Assembly (NCBI GenBank): GCA_031373545.1
Contig: JANMMT010000165.1
Coordinates: 1-11,720 of the forward strand
Source: JADCCX01 sp031373545
GTDB taxonomy: Bacteria > Pseudomonadota > Alphaproteobacteria > Rhizobiales > Beijerinckiaceae
Direction of reading: 5' to 3'
Length of the DNA: 11,720 nucleotides
Part shown: positions 1 to 6,864 of the stretch, one piece after another
How positions within the stretch are numbered: the stretch's first letter is position 1
How the letters are laid out: every line of letters begins with the position of its first letter
Translations under genes and position numbers: made by a program
Notes under the pieces: generated by a model
Database searches by the model: none
Seen by the model: the letters and a program-made list of their open reading frames with translations, nothing else
Told to the model about the DNA's origin: nothing

Positions 1-8
1 GGCTTAAG

Positions 9-1283
9 TCACCCCACAAGCACCAACATATCCACCTCCTCACCACCCTCCGGCACCATTCCAAAAGCGATCTTCTGCCCGGCATAGCCCCCCGGCGGGG
101 GCAGTTGCACGCCCAGCGTGGCGGCGGCGTGGCCGAAGCGGGCTGATAGCTTGTCTGTGACGGCCGTGAGGGTTTCCCAGCGTTGCTGCTCGCTGTCCAT
201 CGCGGCGGTTGAGAATAAATCGGCCGGGCGGTCTGCGGCGGGCACCAGGTCCAGCAGCAGCGCATGCACCATCTTTGCGCCGTGCAATGCGCCGCTCCTG
301 TGCGCGCGGCGCAGCAGGCGGTTCAGCGCCGCCAATAGCGCGTGATCATCCTGCACCGGGGCGAAGCGTTCCTGATGTTGCCAGCGTGTCTTATCCGCGC
401 TGCGCAGGCTCAAACTCAGGCAGCTGGCAGCAAAGCCGTCCTTGCGCATGCGCCGCGCCGCCTTGACCAGCAACAGACGCGCGACCCCCGCGATCTGGAA
501 CGGCTTGCGCCAATCCGGCGGCAAAATGCGGCTGTGCCCGAACATGCCGCGCCGGGTGGCTGGACGTATGACCTGCTGCCCGTGCAGCGACGCATGCATA
601 CGCTCCCCCTCGATGTTGCCCCAGAGGGCGCGCATGTGCTTGGGGGCCAGCGCCAGCAGGCTGCGGATATCCGTCACTCCGGCGCGGGCCAGGCGCGCCG
701 CGTTGCCGCTGGCGATGCCGGGCACATCGGTCAATTGCAGCGGATAGAGCACATCGGGCAGGTCTTCGGGCCGGATGATCACCAGCCCATCGGGCTTGCG
801 CATTTCCGCGGCGATCTTGGCGAGCAGCTCATTTGGGGCAATCCCGATGGAGCAGGTGAGCGTGGGGCCAATATCGCGCGCGAGCGCCGCCTTGATGTCC
901 AGCGCCAGTTCGCACCCACGGGCCTGTTCGTTCCACAGGAGATGGCAGACCACCTCGTCGATCGAGCGCACCGCGCCGATGGGCACCACACGGTTGATGC
1001 AGGCCAGAATGACGTTGTGCAGCCGCACGTAGACATCGGGCCGGGCGTGCAGGATGACGATGTCCGGGCAGATGCGCCGCGCCTCGCGCACGGGCGTGCC
1101 CACCTTGAAACCAAACGCTTTCGCTTCGCGGCTGGCGGCAATCAGGCAGGTGTATTCGGTCGGTGTCGGGATGACGCCCACGGGGCGGCCGCGCAATTCC
1201 GGCCGCAGATGCTGCTCGGCACTGGCAAAAAAACTGTCGAAATCAAGATAGAGGGCACCCAGCCCAAGGGGTTTGTAAGACAT
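9..1283 (-). CDS. Y-family (translesion) DNA polymerase
   Basis: This is a complete 424-residue Y-family polymerase, which would copy past damaged template bases. The palm acidic residues are present: D14 and D16 in LYLDFDSFFAS, and D109 and E110 in RSIDE. It should therefore be catalytically active, unlike ImuB-type relatives that lack these residues. The fingers motif ASREAKAFG follows at about 50-58, and helix-hairpin-helix-like sequence (LTDVPGIASGNAARL) lies after the palm. It is about 70 residues longer than typical Pol IV, and its N-terminal wording mixes DinB-like and UmuC-like features, so I give no symbol. The start is uncertain. ATG at 1283 (MSYKPLG) fits the family N-terminus, but an in-frame ATG at 1301 adds MFHHEN. 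Neither has a convincing ribosome binding site. The rhodanese gene ends 48 nt upstream. A LexA-like box overlaps the start, which suggests SOS control (inference). Confidence 0.9.
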   Translation of the reverse strand: MSYKPLGLGALYLDFDSFFASAEQHLRPELRGRPVGVIPTPTEYTCLIAASREAKAFGFKVGTPVREARRICPDIVILHARPDVYVRLHNVILACINRVVPIGAVRSIDEVVCHLLWNEQARGCELALDIKAALARDIGPTLTCSIGIAPNELLAKIAAEMRKPDGLVIIRPEDLPDVLYPLQLTDVPGIASGNAARLARAGVTDIRSLLALAPKHMRALWGNIEGERMHASLHGQQVIRPATRRGMFGHSRILPPDWRKPFQIAGVARLLLVKAARRMRKDGFAASCLSLSLRSADKTRWQHQERFAPVQDDHALLAALNRLLRRAHRSGALHGAKMVHALLLDLVPAADRPADLFSTAAMDSEQQRWETLTAVTDKLSARFGHAAATLGVQLPPPGGYAGQKIAFGMVPEGGEEVDMLVLVG

Positions 1284-1310
1284 GTTCTCATGATGAAACA
1301 TAATGAGAAC
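1284..1310 (-). promoter_or_regulatory. Candidate LexA operator / inverted repeat at polymerase start
   Basis: On the plus strand, AAAC (1296-1299) and GAAC (1307-1310) are separated by 7 nt. This is one mismatch from GAAC-N7-GAAC, the alphaproteobacterial LexA box. The same stretch holds a perfect 8-bp inverted repeat, GTTCTCAT (1284-1291) and ATGAGAAC (1303-1310), with an 11-nt spacer. It sits directly over the two possible start codons of a translesion polymerase, a common LexA target. The inverted repeat could instead bind another repressor or arise by chance. Confidence 0.5.
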
Positions 1311-1331
1311 AAAAGAAATACATCTTCTGAG

Positions 1332-1748
1332 TTATTCCCTCTTTAATGGCAGGCCGTGCTTGATCCAACCCTTGTCCGAGCGGTTACCCACCATGCCACC
1401 TTCCACGTTGATGACGTTGATGTAGCCCGACTGCATCATGGCCTGCTGCACGGTGCCGCTGCGGCTGGCCGTGCGGCAGATCAGGGCCACGGGCTTGGTA
1501 CGGTCCCCGCCGACTGCCTCGGAGATCTTGCGCATGAACATCGGGTCGGTCATGTCGATGGTGAGCGCGCCTTCGGCCACGCCCGTTTCGGCCCATTCGC
1601 CCGGCGTGCGGATGTCGATCAGCACCGCCTTTTTCTCGGTCAGCAGCTTGTGCGCCTCAGGCGGGGATGCGGTGAGCGCCGTGCCCTGTGCGAAGGCGGG
1701 CTGCGTTGCAAGGGCCATTACGAGCGCGAGAACATCACGGCGGATCAT
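1332..1748 (-). CDS. Periplasmic single-domain rhodanese (sulfurtransferase)
   Basis: This is a 138-residue rhodanese-fold protein. The N-terminus MIRRDVLALVMALATQPAFAQG is a Sec signal peptide with likely cleavage after AFA (about residue 20), so the mature domain should be periplasmic. The rhodanese landmarks are LIDIRTPGEW at about 43-52 and the active-site loop CRTASRSG, whose Cys91 would carry the persulfide or sense redox state. ATG at 1748 was chosen over the upstream start at 1790. It gives the signal peptide directly and has GAGG 9 nt upstream. The substrate is unknown, since exported rhodaneses serve diverse sulfur or thiol roles. The polymerase gene follows at 30-48 nt on the same strand, so readthrough is possible, but no functional link is evident. 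Confidence 0.87.
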   Translation of the reverse strand: MIRRDVLALVMALATQPAFAQGTALTASPPEAHKLLTEKKAVLIDIRTPGEWAETGVAEGALTIDMTDPMFMRKISEAVGGDRTKPVALICRTASRSGTVQQAMMQSGYINVINVEGGMVGNRSDKGWIKHGLPLKRE

Positions 1749-1840
1749 GGCGGATTCCCTCACGCTGAAAACGGGAGCGCCCACCGCCACCGATTCGCGA
1801 GACTGACAGTGCCTGCGATCAGGGCCTCAAAGCAATCACG

Positions 1841-2404
1841 TCACAGCGATGGCGGTACGACGCCCGGTGCAAGCGGTTCGGAGGGCATGCGCGGCGGGGC
1901 AGGCGGGGCTGCTTCCTCGACCGGAGCAGGGGCCGGCGTTGCCGGGCGTGCGGGCGCGCGGGCGGGCGCGCGTGTTGCTGTCCGTGGGGCAAACCGATCC
2001 TGATTGGTGCGGGGTGGCGGTGTTGTCACATCGCGCTGCAAGGTCACGACGACCGGGTTCGGTGTGTGCTCCAGGGTCGAGCCCGTGACGGCGTCCACGC
2101 CCATGCCTACCACACCGCCGACGATGACATTGCCGACAAAGCCTGCAGCCCCTGCGCCCGCCACCTGCGTTTTGACTTCCACGCGCTGCTCCCGGTAGCC
2201 GGGCAAGGAGAAGGTGATGGCGAACTCTTCCCGTCGGTTGACCGAGATCGTGCAGGGTGTCGTGCAATTATGCGCCAGCGATGTCGTCACTTGAGCGCCC
2301 GCAGGCTCGGACCTGATCTGAATCTGGTTGGTCGTGCCACGTGTCACCGTCGCACAAGCAGCCACACCGACCGCAAGAGCCGCCGCCACAAGAATTCCGC
2401 GCAT
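1841..2404 (-). CDS. PEGA-like lipoprotein with Pro/Ala-rich tail
   Basis: This is a predicted 187-residue lipoprotein. The signal sequence ends in the lipobox VAAC, so Cys17 would be lipidated. Residues 20-125 look like a small beta-rich PEGA-type surface domain (RSEPAGAQVTTS, then TFSLPGYREQRVEV). They contain a glycine-rich hydrophobic stretch at about 82-108 that may insert in or lie on the membrane. Residues 126-187 are low-complexity Pro/Ala/Arg, with RAPARAPARPATPAPAP encoded by a very G+C-rich repeat, and may span periplasm or bind peptidoglycan. The start has GGGG 8 nt upstream. No enzymatic residues are recognisable. Relatives are, as I recall, generally uncharacterised alphaproteobacterial envelope proteins. 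Confidence 0.8.
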   Translation of the reverse strand: MRGILVAAALAVGVAACATVTRGTTNQIQIRSEPAGAQVTTSLAHNCTTPCTISVNRREEFAITFSLPGYREQRVEVKTQVAGAGAAGFVGNVIVGGVVGMGVDAVTGSTLEHTPNPVVVTLQRDVTTPPPRTNQDRFAPRTATRAPARAPARPATPAPAPVEEAAPPAPPRMPSEPLAPGVVPPSL

Positions 2405-2503
2405 ATTAAAAGCCCCATCCCGAGTTGAGACTTTTGCCTAGCAGCATCCGCCACGGTCAAGCAATCCGGCAAACGCGCATTCAATGTGGAAACGAGATCG
2501 AAT

Positions 2504-4051
2504 TCACCCCGCCTGCGCGTGCAGCCGTGCGCCGCGGGCTGTCAGCTTGTTGAGCGCCGCCAGATAGGCCTTGGCGGAGGCGACCAGCGTGTCGGGGTCC
2601 GACGCCTTGCCGGTGACCGAGCGTCCTTCCGCCGCAAGACGGACCGAGACCTCCGCCTGCGCATCGGTGCCCTCGGTCACGGCATGCACCTGATACAACT
2701 CCAGTATCGCCTGATGCGGCACCAGCTTCTGGATCGCATTGAAAATGGCGTCCACCGGCCCATTGCCGGAGGATTGCACGGTGTTGTGCACGCCGTCCGT
2801 ATCCAGCGTCAGGGTGGCCGATTGCGGACCCATGGTGCCGGCGATCACGGTGAGTGCCACTACCTTCATGCGGTCGGCGGCAGTGGCGATGCCCTCATCC
2901 AGCAGCGCCTCGATGTCCTCGTCGTAGACATTTTTCTTGCGGTCGGCGAGGGCCTTGAAACGGTTGAAGGCGTCTTCCACCGCGTTGTCACCTAACTCGT
3001 AGCCCAGGTCCTTCATCTTGCTCTTGAAGGCGGCGCGGCCCGAGTGCTTGCCCATGACGAGGCTGGTCTTGGTGACGCCGACGGATTCGGGCGTCATGAT
3101 CTCGTAGGTGTTGGCGTTCTTCAGCATGCCGTCCTGGTGGATGCCGCTTTCATGGGCAAAGGCGTTCCGGCCCACGATGGCCTTGTTGTACTGCACGGGA
3201 AATGAGGCCGCCGCCGCCACCAGCTTGGAGGCGCGGTTGAGCATCGTTGCTTCCACATCCGTCGTGTAGGGCAGCACATCGGCGCGTGTCTTCAGCGCCA
3301 TCACCACCTCTTCGAGCGCCGCATTGCCCGCCCGCTCGCCGATGCCGTTGATGGTGCACTCGATCTGCCGGGCGCCGCCCGCGACACCGGCCAGAGCATT
3401 GGCGACGGCGAGGCCCAGATCATTGTGCGTGTGCACGGAGAAAATCGCCTTGTCCGCATTGGGCACGCGGGCGCGCACGGCCTCGAACAGGGCGCGGTAT
3501 TCGTCGGGTGTGGCATAGCCCACGGTATCGGGCAGGTTGATGGTGGTCGCGCCCTGCGCAATGGCCATTTCCACGCAGCGGCAGAGATAATCGATCGGTG
3601 TGCGCGTCGCATCCATGGCCGACCACTCCACATCCTCCACCAGGTTGCGGGCGCGGGCGACGGTGGTGCGGATGATCTCCAGCACCTCGTCCTCGGATTT
3701 CTTCATCTGGAATTGCAGGTGGATGGGCGATGTGGAGACGAAGGTGTGGATGCGCCCGCGCCGCGCGTGCTTGACGGCCTCACCGCAACGGTCAATGTCC
3801 CCGTTGATGGCGCGCGCCAGACCGGCAATGGTGGCATTCTTCGCCCGCGAGGCGATGGCATGCACGCTCTCGAAATCCCCCTGAGAAGCAATGGGAAATC
3901 CCGCTTCGATGATATCGACGCCCATGGAATCGAGACAGTCGGCCACCATGAGCTTTTCCTCGAAAGTCATGGTCGCACCGGGCGATTGCTCGCCGTCCCG
4001 CAAAGTGGTGTCGAAAATCAGAACGCGGTCGGGGGTGGAATTGGCGGTCAT
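2504..4051 (-). CDS. leuA: 2-isopropylmalate synthase
   Basis: LeuA condenses 2-oxoisovalerate with acetyl-CoA, the first committed step of leucine synthesis in the cytoplasm. At 515 residues it has normal length for the LeuA type 1 group. The N-terminal HMGL-like TIM barrel shows FDTTLRDGEQSPG (13-25), the metal-binding HTH (H207, H209) and GERAGN with N243 in the third metal-site motif. The C-terminal regulatory domain (from about residue 392, VVALTVIAGTMGP) mediates leucine feedback inhibition in the family. ATG at 4051 has AAGGA 9 nt upstream. It is preceded by a 270-nt leader carrying a Leu-rich peptide and hairpins, so transcription attenuation by leucyl-tRNA supply is likely (inference). 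No other leu genes adjoin it. Confidence 0.97.
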   Translation of the reverse strand: MTANSTPDRVLIFDTTLRDGEQSPGATMTFEEKLMVADCLDSMGVDIIEAGFPIASQGDFESVHAIASRAKNATIAGLARAINGDIDRCGEAVKHARRGRIHTFVSTSPIHLQFQMKKSEDEVLEIIRTTVARARNLVEDVEWSAMDATRTPIDYLCRCVEMAIAQGATTINLPDTVGYATPDEYRALFEAVRARVPNADKAIFSVHTHNDLGLAVANALAGVAGGARQIECTINGIGERAGNAALEEVVMALKTRADVLPYTTDVEATMLNRASKLVAAAASFPVQYNKAIVGRNAFAHESGIHQDGMLKNANTYEIMTPESVGVTKTSLVMGKHSGRAAFKSKMKDLGYELGDNAVEDAFNRFKALADRKKNVYDEDIEALLDEGIATAADRMKVVALTVIAGTMGPQSATLTLDTDGVHNTVQSSGNGPVDAIFNAIQKLVPHQAILELYQVHAVTEGTDAQAEVSVRLAAEGRSVTGKASDPDTLVASAKAYLAALNKLTARGARLHAQAG

Positions 4052-4085
4052 CGTCAGCTGTCCTTCACGCTGGACTCAAGAGAGA

Positions 4086-4124
4086 GCCCCGAAGCGGTCG
4101 GATCATGCGATACCATCCCGGGGC
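4086..4124 (-). promoter_or_regulatory. Second hairpin in the leuA leader
   Basis: A perfect 6-bp inverted repeat (GCCCCG at 4086-4091, CGGGGC at 4119-4124) encloses a smaller imperfect palindrome around 4100-4114 (GGATC-atgc-GATACC). It lies 35 nt upstream of the leuA start. It is not followed by a U-run, so it is less likely to be a terminator than the distal stem. It may modulate translation or mRNA stability, or have no role. Confidence 0.35.
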
Positions 4125-4145
4125 GGTTCAGTGAACTTTTAAAGT

Positions 4146-4201
4146 CCCCTGAGTGCCGAGGGTTATAGCCTGTCGGCATTTGCCCATGCAGCCCTCAGGG
4201 G
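4146..4201 (-). terminator. Attenuator-like hairpin upstream of leuA
   Basis: Read on the minus strand, CCCCTGAG (4201-4194) can pair perfectly with CTCAGGGG (4153-4146), followed by ACTTTT. Inside lies a second perfect stem, TGCCGA (4178-4173) with TCGGCA (4159-4154). A competing pairing exists between GAGGG (4196-4192) and CCCTC (4162-4158), which would disrupt both. The left arm contains the stop codon of the Leu-rich leader peptide and begins 5 nt after its run of four Leu codons. Mutually exclusive stems next to regulatory codons are the hallmark of ribosome-mediated attenuation. The U-run is short, so terminator strength is uncertain. Confidence 0.55.
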
Positions 4202-4317
4202 CGGATAAGCAGAAGAAGCGCGATGAGGGCGAGAGCGGCGGACGCAGCCAATGTGGCTTGCTGGACGCGCAGCTTCACGAGGTCAATGGCTTTGACTTTG
4301 ACGGTGTTGCGGCGCAC
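4195..4317 (-). CDS. Candidate Leu-rich leader peptide of leuA
   Basis: This is a 40-codon ORF starting at GTG, with GGGAG 6 nt upstream (4324-4328) and an in-frame TAG further upstream, so this is the first possible start. Nine of the 40 residues are Leu, and the peptide ends in LALIALLLLIRP. The four consecutive Leu codons (4218-4207) are CTT CTT CTG CTT. CTT looks uncommon in the neighbouring high-G+C genes, which would sensitise translation to leucyl-tRNA supply. The stop codon lies within the attenuator stem upstream of leuA. It is longer than classical leader peptides, and residues 22-38 are hydrophobic enough to form one membrane helix after a basic N-terminus. A real small membrane protein is therefore the alternative. 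Confidence 0.6.
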   Translation of the reverse strand: MRRNTVKVKAIDLVKLRVQQATLAASAALALIALLLLIRP

Positions 4318-4349
4318 GGGCGACTCCCAAAGGTTGTTGCTCTCCTAAC

Positions 4350-4378
4350 AAGATGTAGTGCATTTACGCATATGACAA
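4350..4378 (-). promoter_or_regulatory. Possible promoter for the leuA leader
   Basis: On the minus strand TTGTCA (4378-4373) matches a sigma-70 -35 box. The -10 is ambiguous: CATCTT (4355-4350) at 17 nt spacing, or TACATC (4357-4352) at 15 nt. Either would start a transcript a short distance before the leader peptide ribosome binding site. Confidence 0.35.
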
Positions 4379-4465
4379 GGGGTGTGCGCCTGTGCTTCTC
4401 GCGATTGTCAATGCAGTGTTACCAAGCGTGGCCAGGATGCCACACCGATTGAGGAGACGACAGAC

Positions 4466-4806
4466 ATGCGCGCTTTGAGCTTCAGCATTGTTTTCATGAC
4501 GGTTTCAGCCCTTTCAGCGTGCAATCAATCGGCCCCGCCTGCCGCCCCGCCGGTGGAGCGAACATCAGCCAGCTTTGTGACGCCCCAGGGCTTTCGCCTG
4601 CCGGAAGGCACGGGTTCGCAGGCGACATCGCGCGCTTCAGGGCCGTGCAGGACAATGATCTGGCCACCGGCCACGTCAACCAGTCGGTTTACACCCGCAT
4701 CAAGGGCGAAGTGGATCAGGCCGCCGCGACCTGTGCTGCAGGCAATGAGGGCGGTGCGCGCAGTGCGCTGGCCGCCATCAAGAAACGCCACGGTTATCCG
4801 GGATAA
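4466..4806 (+). pseudogene. Small lipoprotein gene broken by a one-base frameshift
   Basis: The reading frame from ATG 4466 (GAGGAG 9 nt upstream) encodes a lipoprotein signal with lipobox LSAC (Cys21), then a Pro-rich linker up to PEGTG. After about 4614 that frame turns into Arg/Pro-rich nonsense. The -1 frame instead reads GFAGDIARFRAVQDN and continues as a plausible helical domain (LATGHVNQSVYTRIKGEVDQ, CAAGNEGG, AIKKRHGYPG) to TAA at 4804-4806. Adding one base near the GGG at 4612-4614 restores a single ORF of about 113 residues. Causes could be a real mutation, a homopolymer sequencing error, or, less likely, -1 ribosomal slippage; no classical slippery heptamer is seen. The function of the domain is unknown. 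It is convergent with ruvB. Confidence 0.72.
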
Positions 4807-4851
4807 GCCGGACTCCGAGGCCCGCCCGTCAGGCTGATGATTGACACGGAT

Positions 4852-5892
4852 TTACTCCTCCGCCCCACCAAACAACCCGAATTGTCCCAGATCGCGCGTG
4901 GGTTCGGGCATGCCGATGTGGCGGAAAGCATGGCCGGTCAGCAGCCGCCCGCGCGGGGTGCGCTGCACGAAGCCCTGCTGGATGAGATAGGGCTCGATGA
5001 TGTCCTCGATGGCGTCGCGGGGCTCGGAGAGGCCCGCCGCGATCGTCTCGATGCCGACAGGGCCGCCGCCGAATTTTTCCGCAATGAGCAGAAGATAGCG
5101 CCGGTCCATCTGGTCGAGGCCTGAGGCATCCACATCCATCATGCGCAGCGCCTTGTCCGCCACCTTGCGGTCGACGATGCTGGCCCCATCCACCAGCGCC
5201 ACATCGCGCACCCGGCGCAGCAGGCGGCCTGCGATGCGCGGCGTGCCCCGTGCGCGGCGGGCAATCTCGTTGGCGCCCTCATCGGACATGGGGAGGCCCA
5301 TGACCCGGCTGCCGCGTTTCACGATGAACTCCAGCTCTTCAATGGTGTAGAATTGCAGGCGGATGGGAATGCCGAACCGGTCGCGCAGCGGCGTGGTCAG
5401 CAGGCCCGCGCGTGTGGTGGCGCCCACCAGCGTGAACTTGGGCAGGTCGATCTTGACAGAGCGCGCCGCCGGCCCCTCGCCGATGATCAGATCGAGCTGA
5501 TAATCCTCCATGGCGGGGTAGAGAATTTCCTCCACCGCGGGGCTCAGGCGGTGAATCTCGTCGATGAACAGCACGTCGCGCTCATCGAGGTTAGTCAGCA
5601 GCGCCGCCAGATCGCCTGCCTTGGCGATGACGGGGCCGGATGTAGAGCGGAAATTGACGCCCAGCTCCTTGGAGACGATCTGCGCCAGCGTGGTCTTGCC
5701 CAGCCCCGGCGGTCCGACGAACAGCACATGGTCCAGCGCTTCGGTGCGCATGCGGGCGGCCTCGATGTAGACCGAGAGGTTCTGGCGCGCCTGCGCCTGC
5801 CCCACGAAATCGGCCAGCACCTGCGGCCGGATGGAGGCTTCCATCAGGTCTTCTTCGCGCCGTTCGGCGGAGACAAGGCGAGGTGTGGTCAC
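4852..5892 (-). CDS. ruvB: Holliday junction branch migration ATPase RuvB
   Basis: RuvB is the AAA+ motor that, with RuvA, drives branch migration of Holliday junctions in recombination and repair. The AAA+ landmarks are Walker A GPPGLGKTT (60-68), Walker B LFIDE (108-112), sensor 1 GATT (157-160), and the arginine finger in TTPLRDRFG (R170). The C-terminal winged-helix domain (about 258-330) includes IEPYLIQQGFVQRTPRGR. I place the start at GTG 5892, giving 346 residues and the usual MTTPR...SAERREED beginning. An upstream TTG at 5934 would add 14 atypical residues. No clear ribosome binding site precedes GTG. The CDF transporter gene ends 60 nt upstream on the same strand, and ruvA and ruvC are not in this window. 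No SOS box was seen just upstream. Confidence 0.97.
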   Translation of the reverse strand: MTTPRLVSAERREEDLMEASIRPQVLADFVGQAQARQNLSVYIEAARMRTEALDHVLFVGPPGLGKTTLAQIVSKELGVNFRSTSGPVIAKAGDLAALLTNLDERDVLFIDEIHRLSPAVEEILYPAMEDYQLDLIIGEGPAARSVKIDLPKFTLVGATTRAGLLTTPLRDRFGIPIRLQFYTIEELEFIVKRGSRVMGLPMSDEGANEIARRARGTPRIAGRLLRRVRDVALVDGASIVDRKVADKALRMMDVDASGLDQMDRRYLLLIAEKFGGGPVGIETIAAGLSEPRDAIEDIIEPYLIQQGFVQRTPRGRLLTGHAFRHIGMPEPTRDLGQFGLFGGAEE

Positions 5893-5952
5893 GTGGGAAA
5901 CAATGCCGCGATTCGGGGTGAAAACTGCGCACAAGCTTTAGATTGAATGCCC

Positions 5953-6864
5953 CTACAGCACCAGCACGCCCCGGTGCTTGGCTTTTTCCGGCGGCTCCAC
6001 ATGGATGGTGATGGTGGAACCGGGCACCTCGGCGCGGATGGCGCTTTCGATGCGGTCGCAGATGTCGTGGCTATGGCCGACCGTCATTTCGGCGGGCACC
6101 ACGAGATGAAACTCGATGAATGTGGCGCTGCCCGCGACGCGCGTGCGCACATCATGCGCCTCGATCGCGCCATCCGCACCCGTGGCAATGGCCTGCTTGA
6201 GTGTCGCCATCACGCGCGGGCCCACCGCCTCATCCATCAGGCCGCCGACCGATTCGCGGATCAGCCGCAGGCCGGACCACAGGATGTTGAGCGCCACGAG
6301 GCAGGCCAGCAGCGGATCAAGCCACAGCAGACCCGTCAGCGCCGCCGCGCCAAAGCCGATCAGCACGCCCGCTGACGACACAACGTCGGACCACAGATGC
6401 CGCGCATCGGCCAACAGCGCCGGGGAGCGGCGGCGCGCGCCTTCGCGAAACAACACCCAGCACCAGGCGCCGTTCAGGACACCCGCCGCCGCATTGATGA
6501 CAATGCCCTGCCATGGCTGCTCAATGGGCTGGGGCGCGTTGTAGCCGCGCCAGGCCGCCGCGAACACGGCATAGGCCGCCGCCAGAATCAGCGCGCCTTC
6601 CAGCACGGCGGCGAAATATTCCGCCTTGTGGTGGCCGTAAGGGTGTTCGCGGTCCGGCGGCTTCTGCGCCAGATGCACGGCGTAGAGCGCGGCGGCGGCG
6701 GCCACCACGTTGACAATGCTCTCCACAGCGTCGGAGTACAGCGCCACGGAGCCCGTGAGCCACCAGGCCCAGAACTTGAGCGCCAGCACCACCACGCCCA
6801 CGCCGATGCTCACTGCGGCGATGGCGGTGATGGACATGCCGGATGCGGGCGCTGAGGTGCTCAC
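5953..6864 (-). CDS. Cation diffusion facilitator (CDF) transporter
   Basis: This is a 303-residue inner-membrane divalent cation/proton antiporter of the CDF family. About six hydrophobic segments lie between residues 11 and 215, followed by a cytoplasmic ferredoxin-like domain (about 225-295) with HDVRTRVAG and VGHSHDICDRIE. HPYGHHK (74-80) is a family signature. The TM5 half of the transport site is canonical HxxxD (H156, D160). The TM2 half reads YSDAVESIVN, giving ExxxN (E48, N52) instead of the usual H/DxxxD, so substrate choice may be unusual. The GTG start overlaps the channel stop codon by 4 nt (GTGA), implying translational coupling. An internal ATG at 6837 is the alternative start. 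Substrates known in the family include Zn, Fe, Mn, Co and Cd; I cannot pick one. Confidence 0.92.
   Translation of the reverse strand: MSTSAPASGMSITAIAAVSIGVGVVVLALKFWAWWLTGSVALYSDAVESIVNVVAAAAALYAVHLAQKPPDREHPYGHHKAEYFAAVLEGALILAAAYAVFAAAWRGYNAPQPIEQPWQGIVINAAAGVLNGAWCWVLFREGARRRSPALLADARHLWSDVVSSAGVLIGFGAAALTGLLWLDPLLACLVALNILWSGLRLIRESVGGLMDEAVGPRVMATLKQAIATGADGAIEAHDVRTRVAGSATFIEFHLVVPAEMTVGHSHDICDRIESAIRAEVPGSTITIHVEPPEKAKHRGVLVL

Noticed and set aside
342..1346. A 334-codon plus-strand open frame
   Set aside because: It is antisense to the Y-family polymerase with low-complexity composition typical of high-G+C shadow frames.
1920..1985. G+C-rich repeat as a possible structural or recombination element
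   Set aside because: It is explained by the Pro/Ala/Arg repeat codons of the lipoprotein tail.
4519..4806. A separate 95-residue gene starting at GTG 4519
   Set aside because: There is no ribosome binding site, and its first 30 residues look random. Only the part after 4615 is convincing, and it continues the lipoprotein from ATG 4466.
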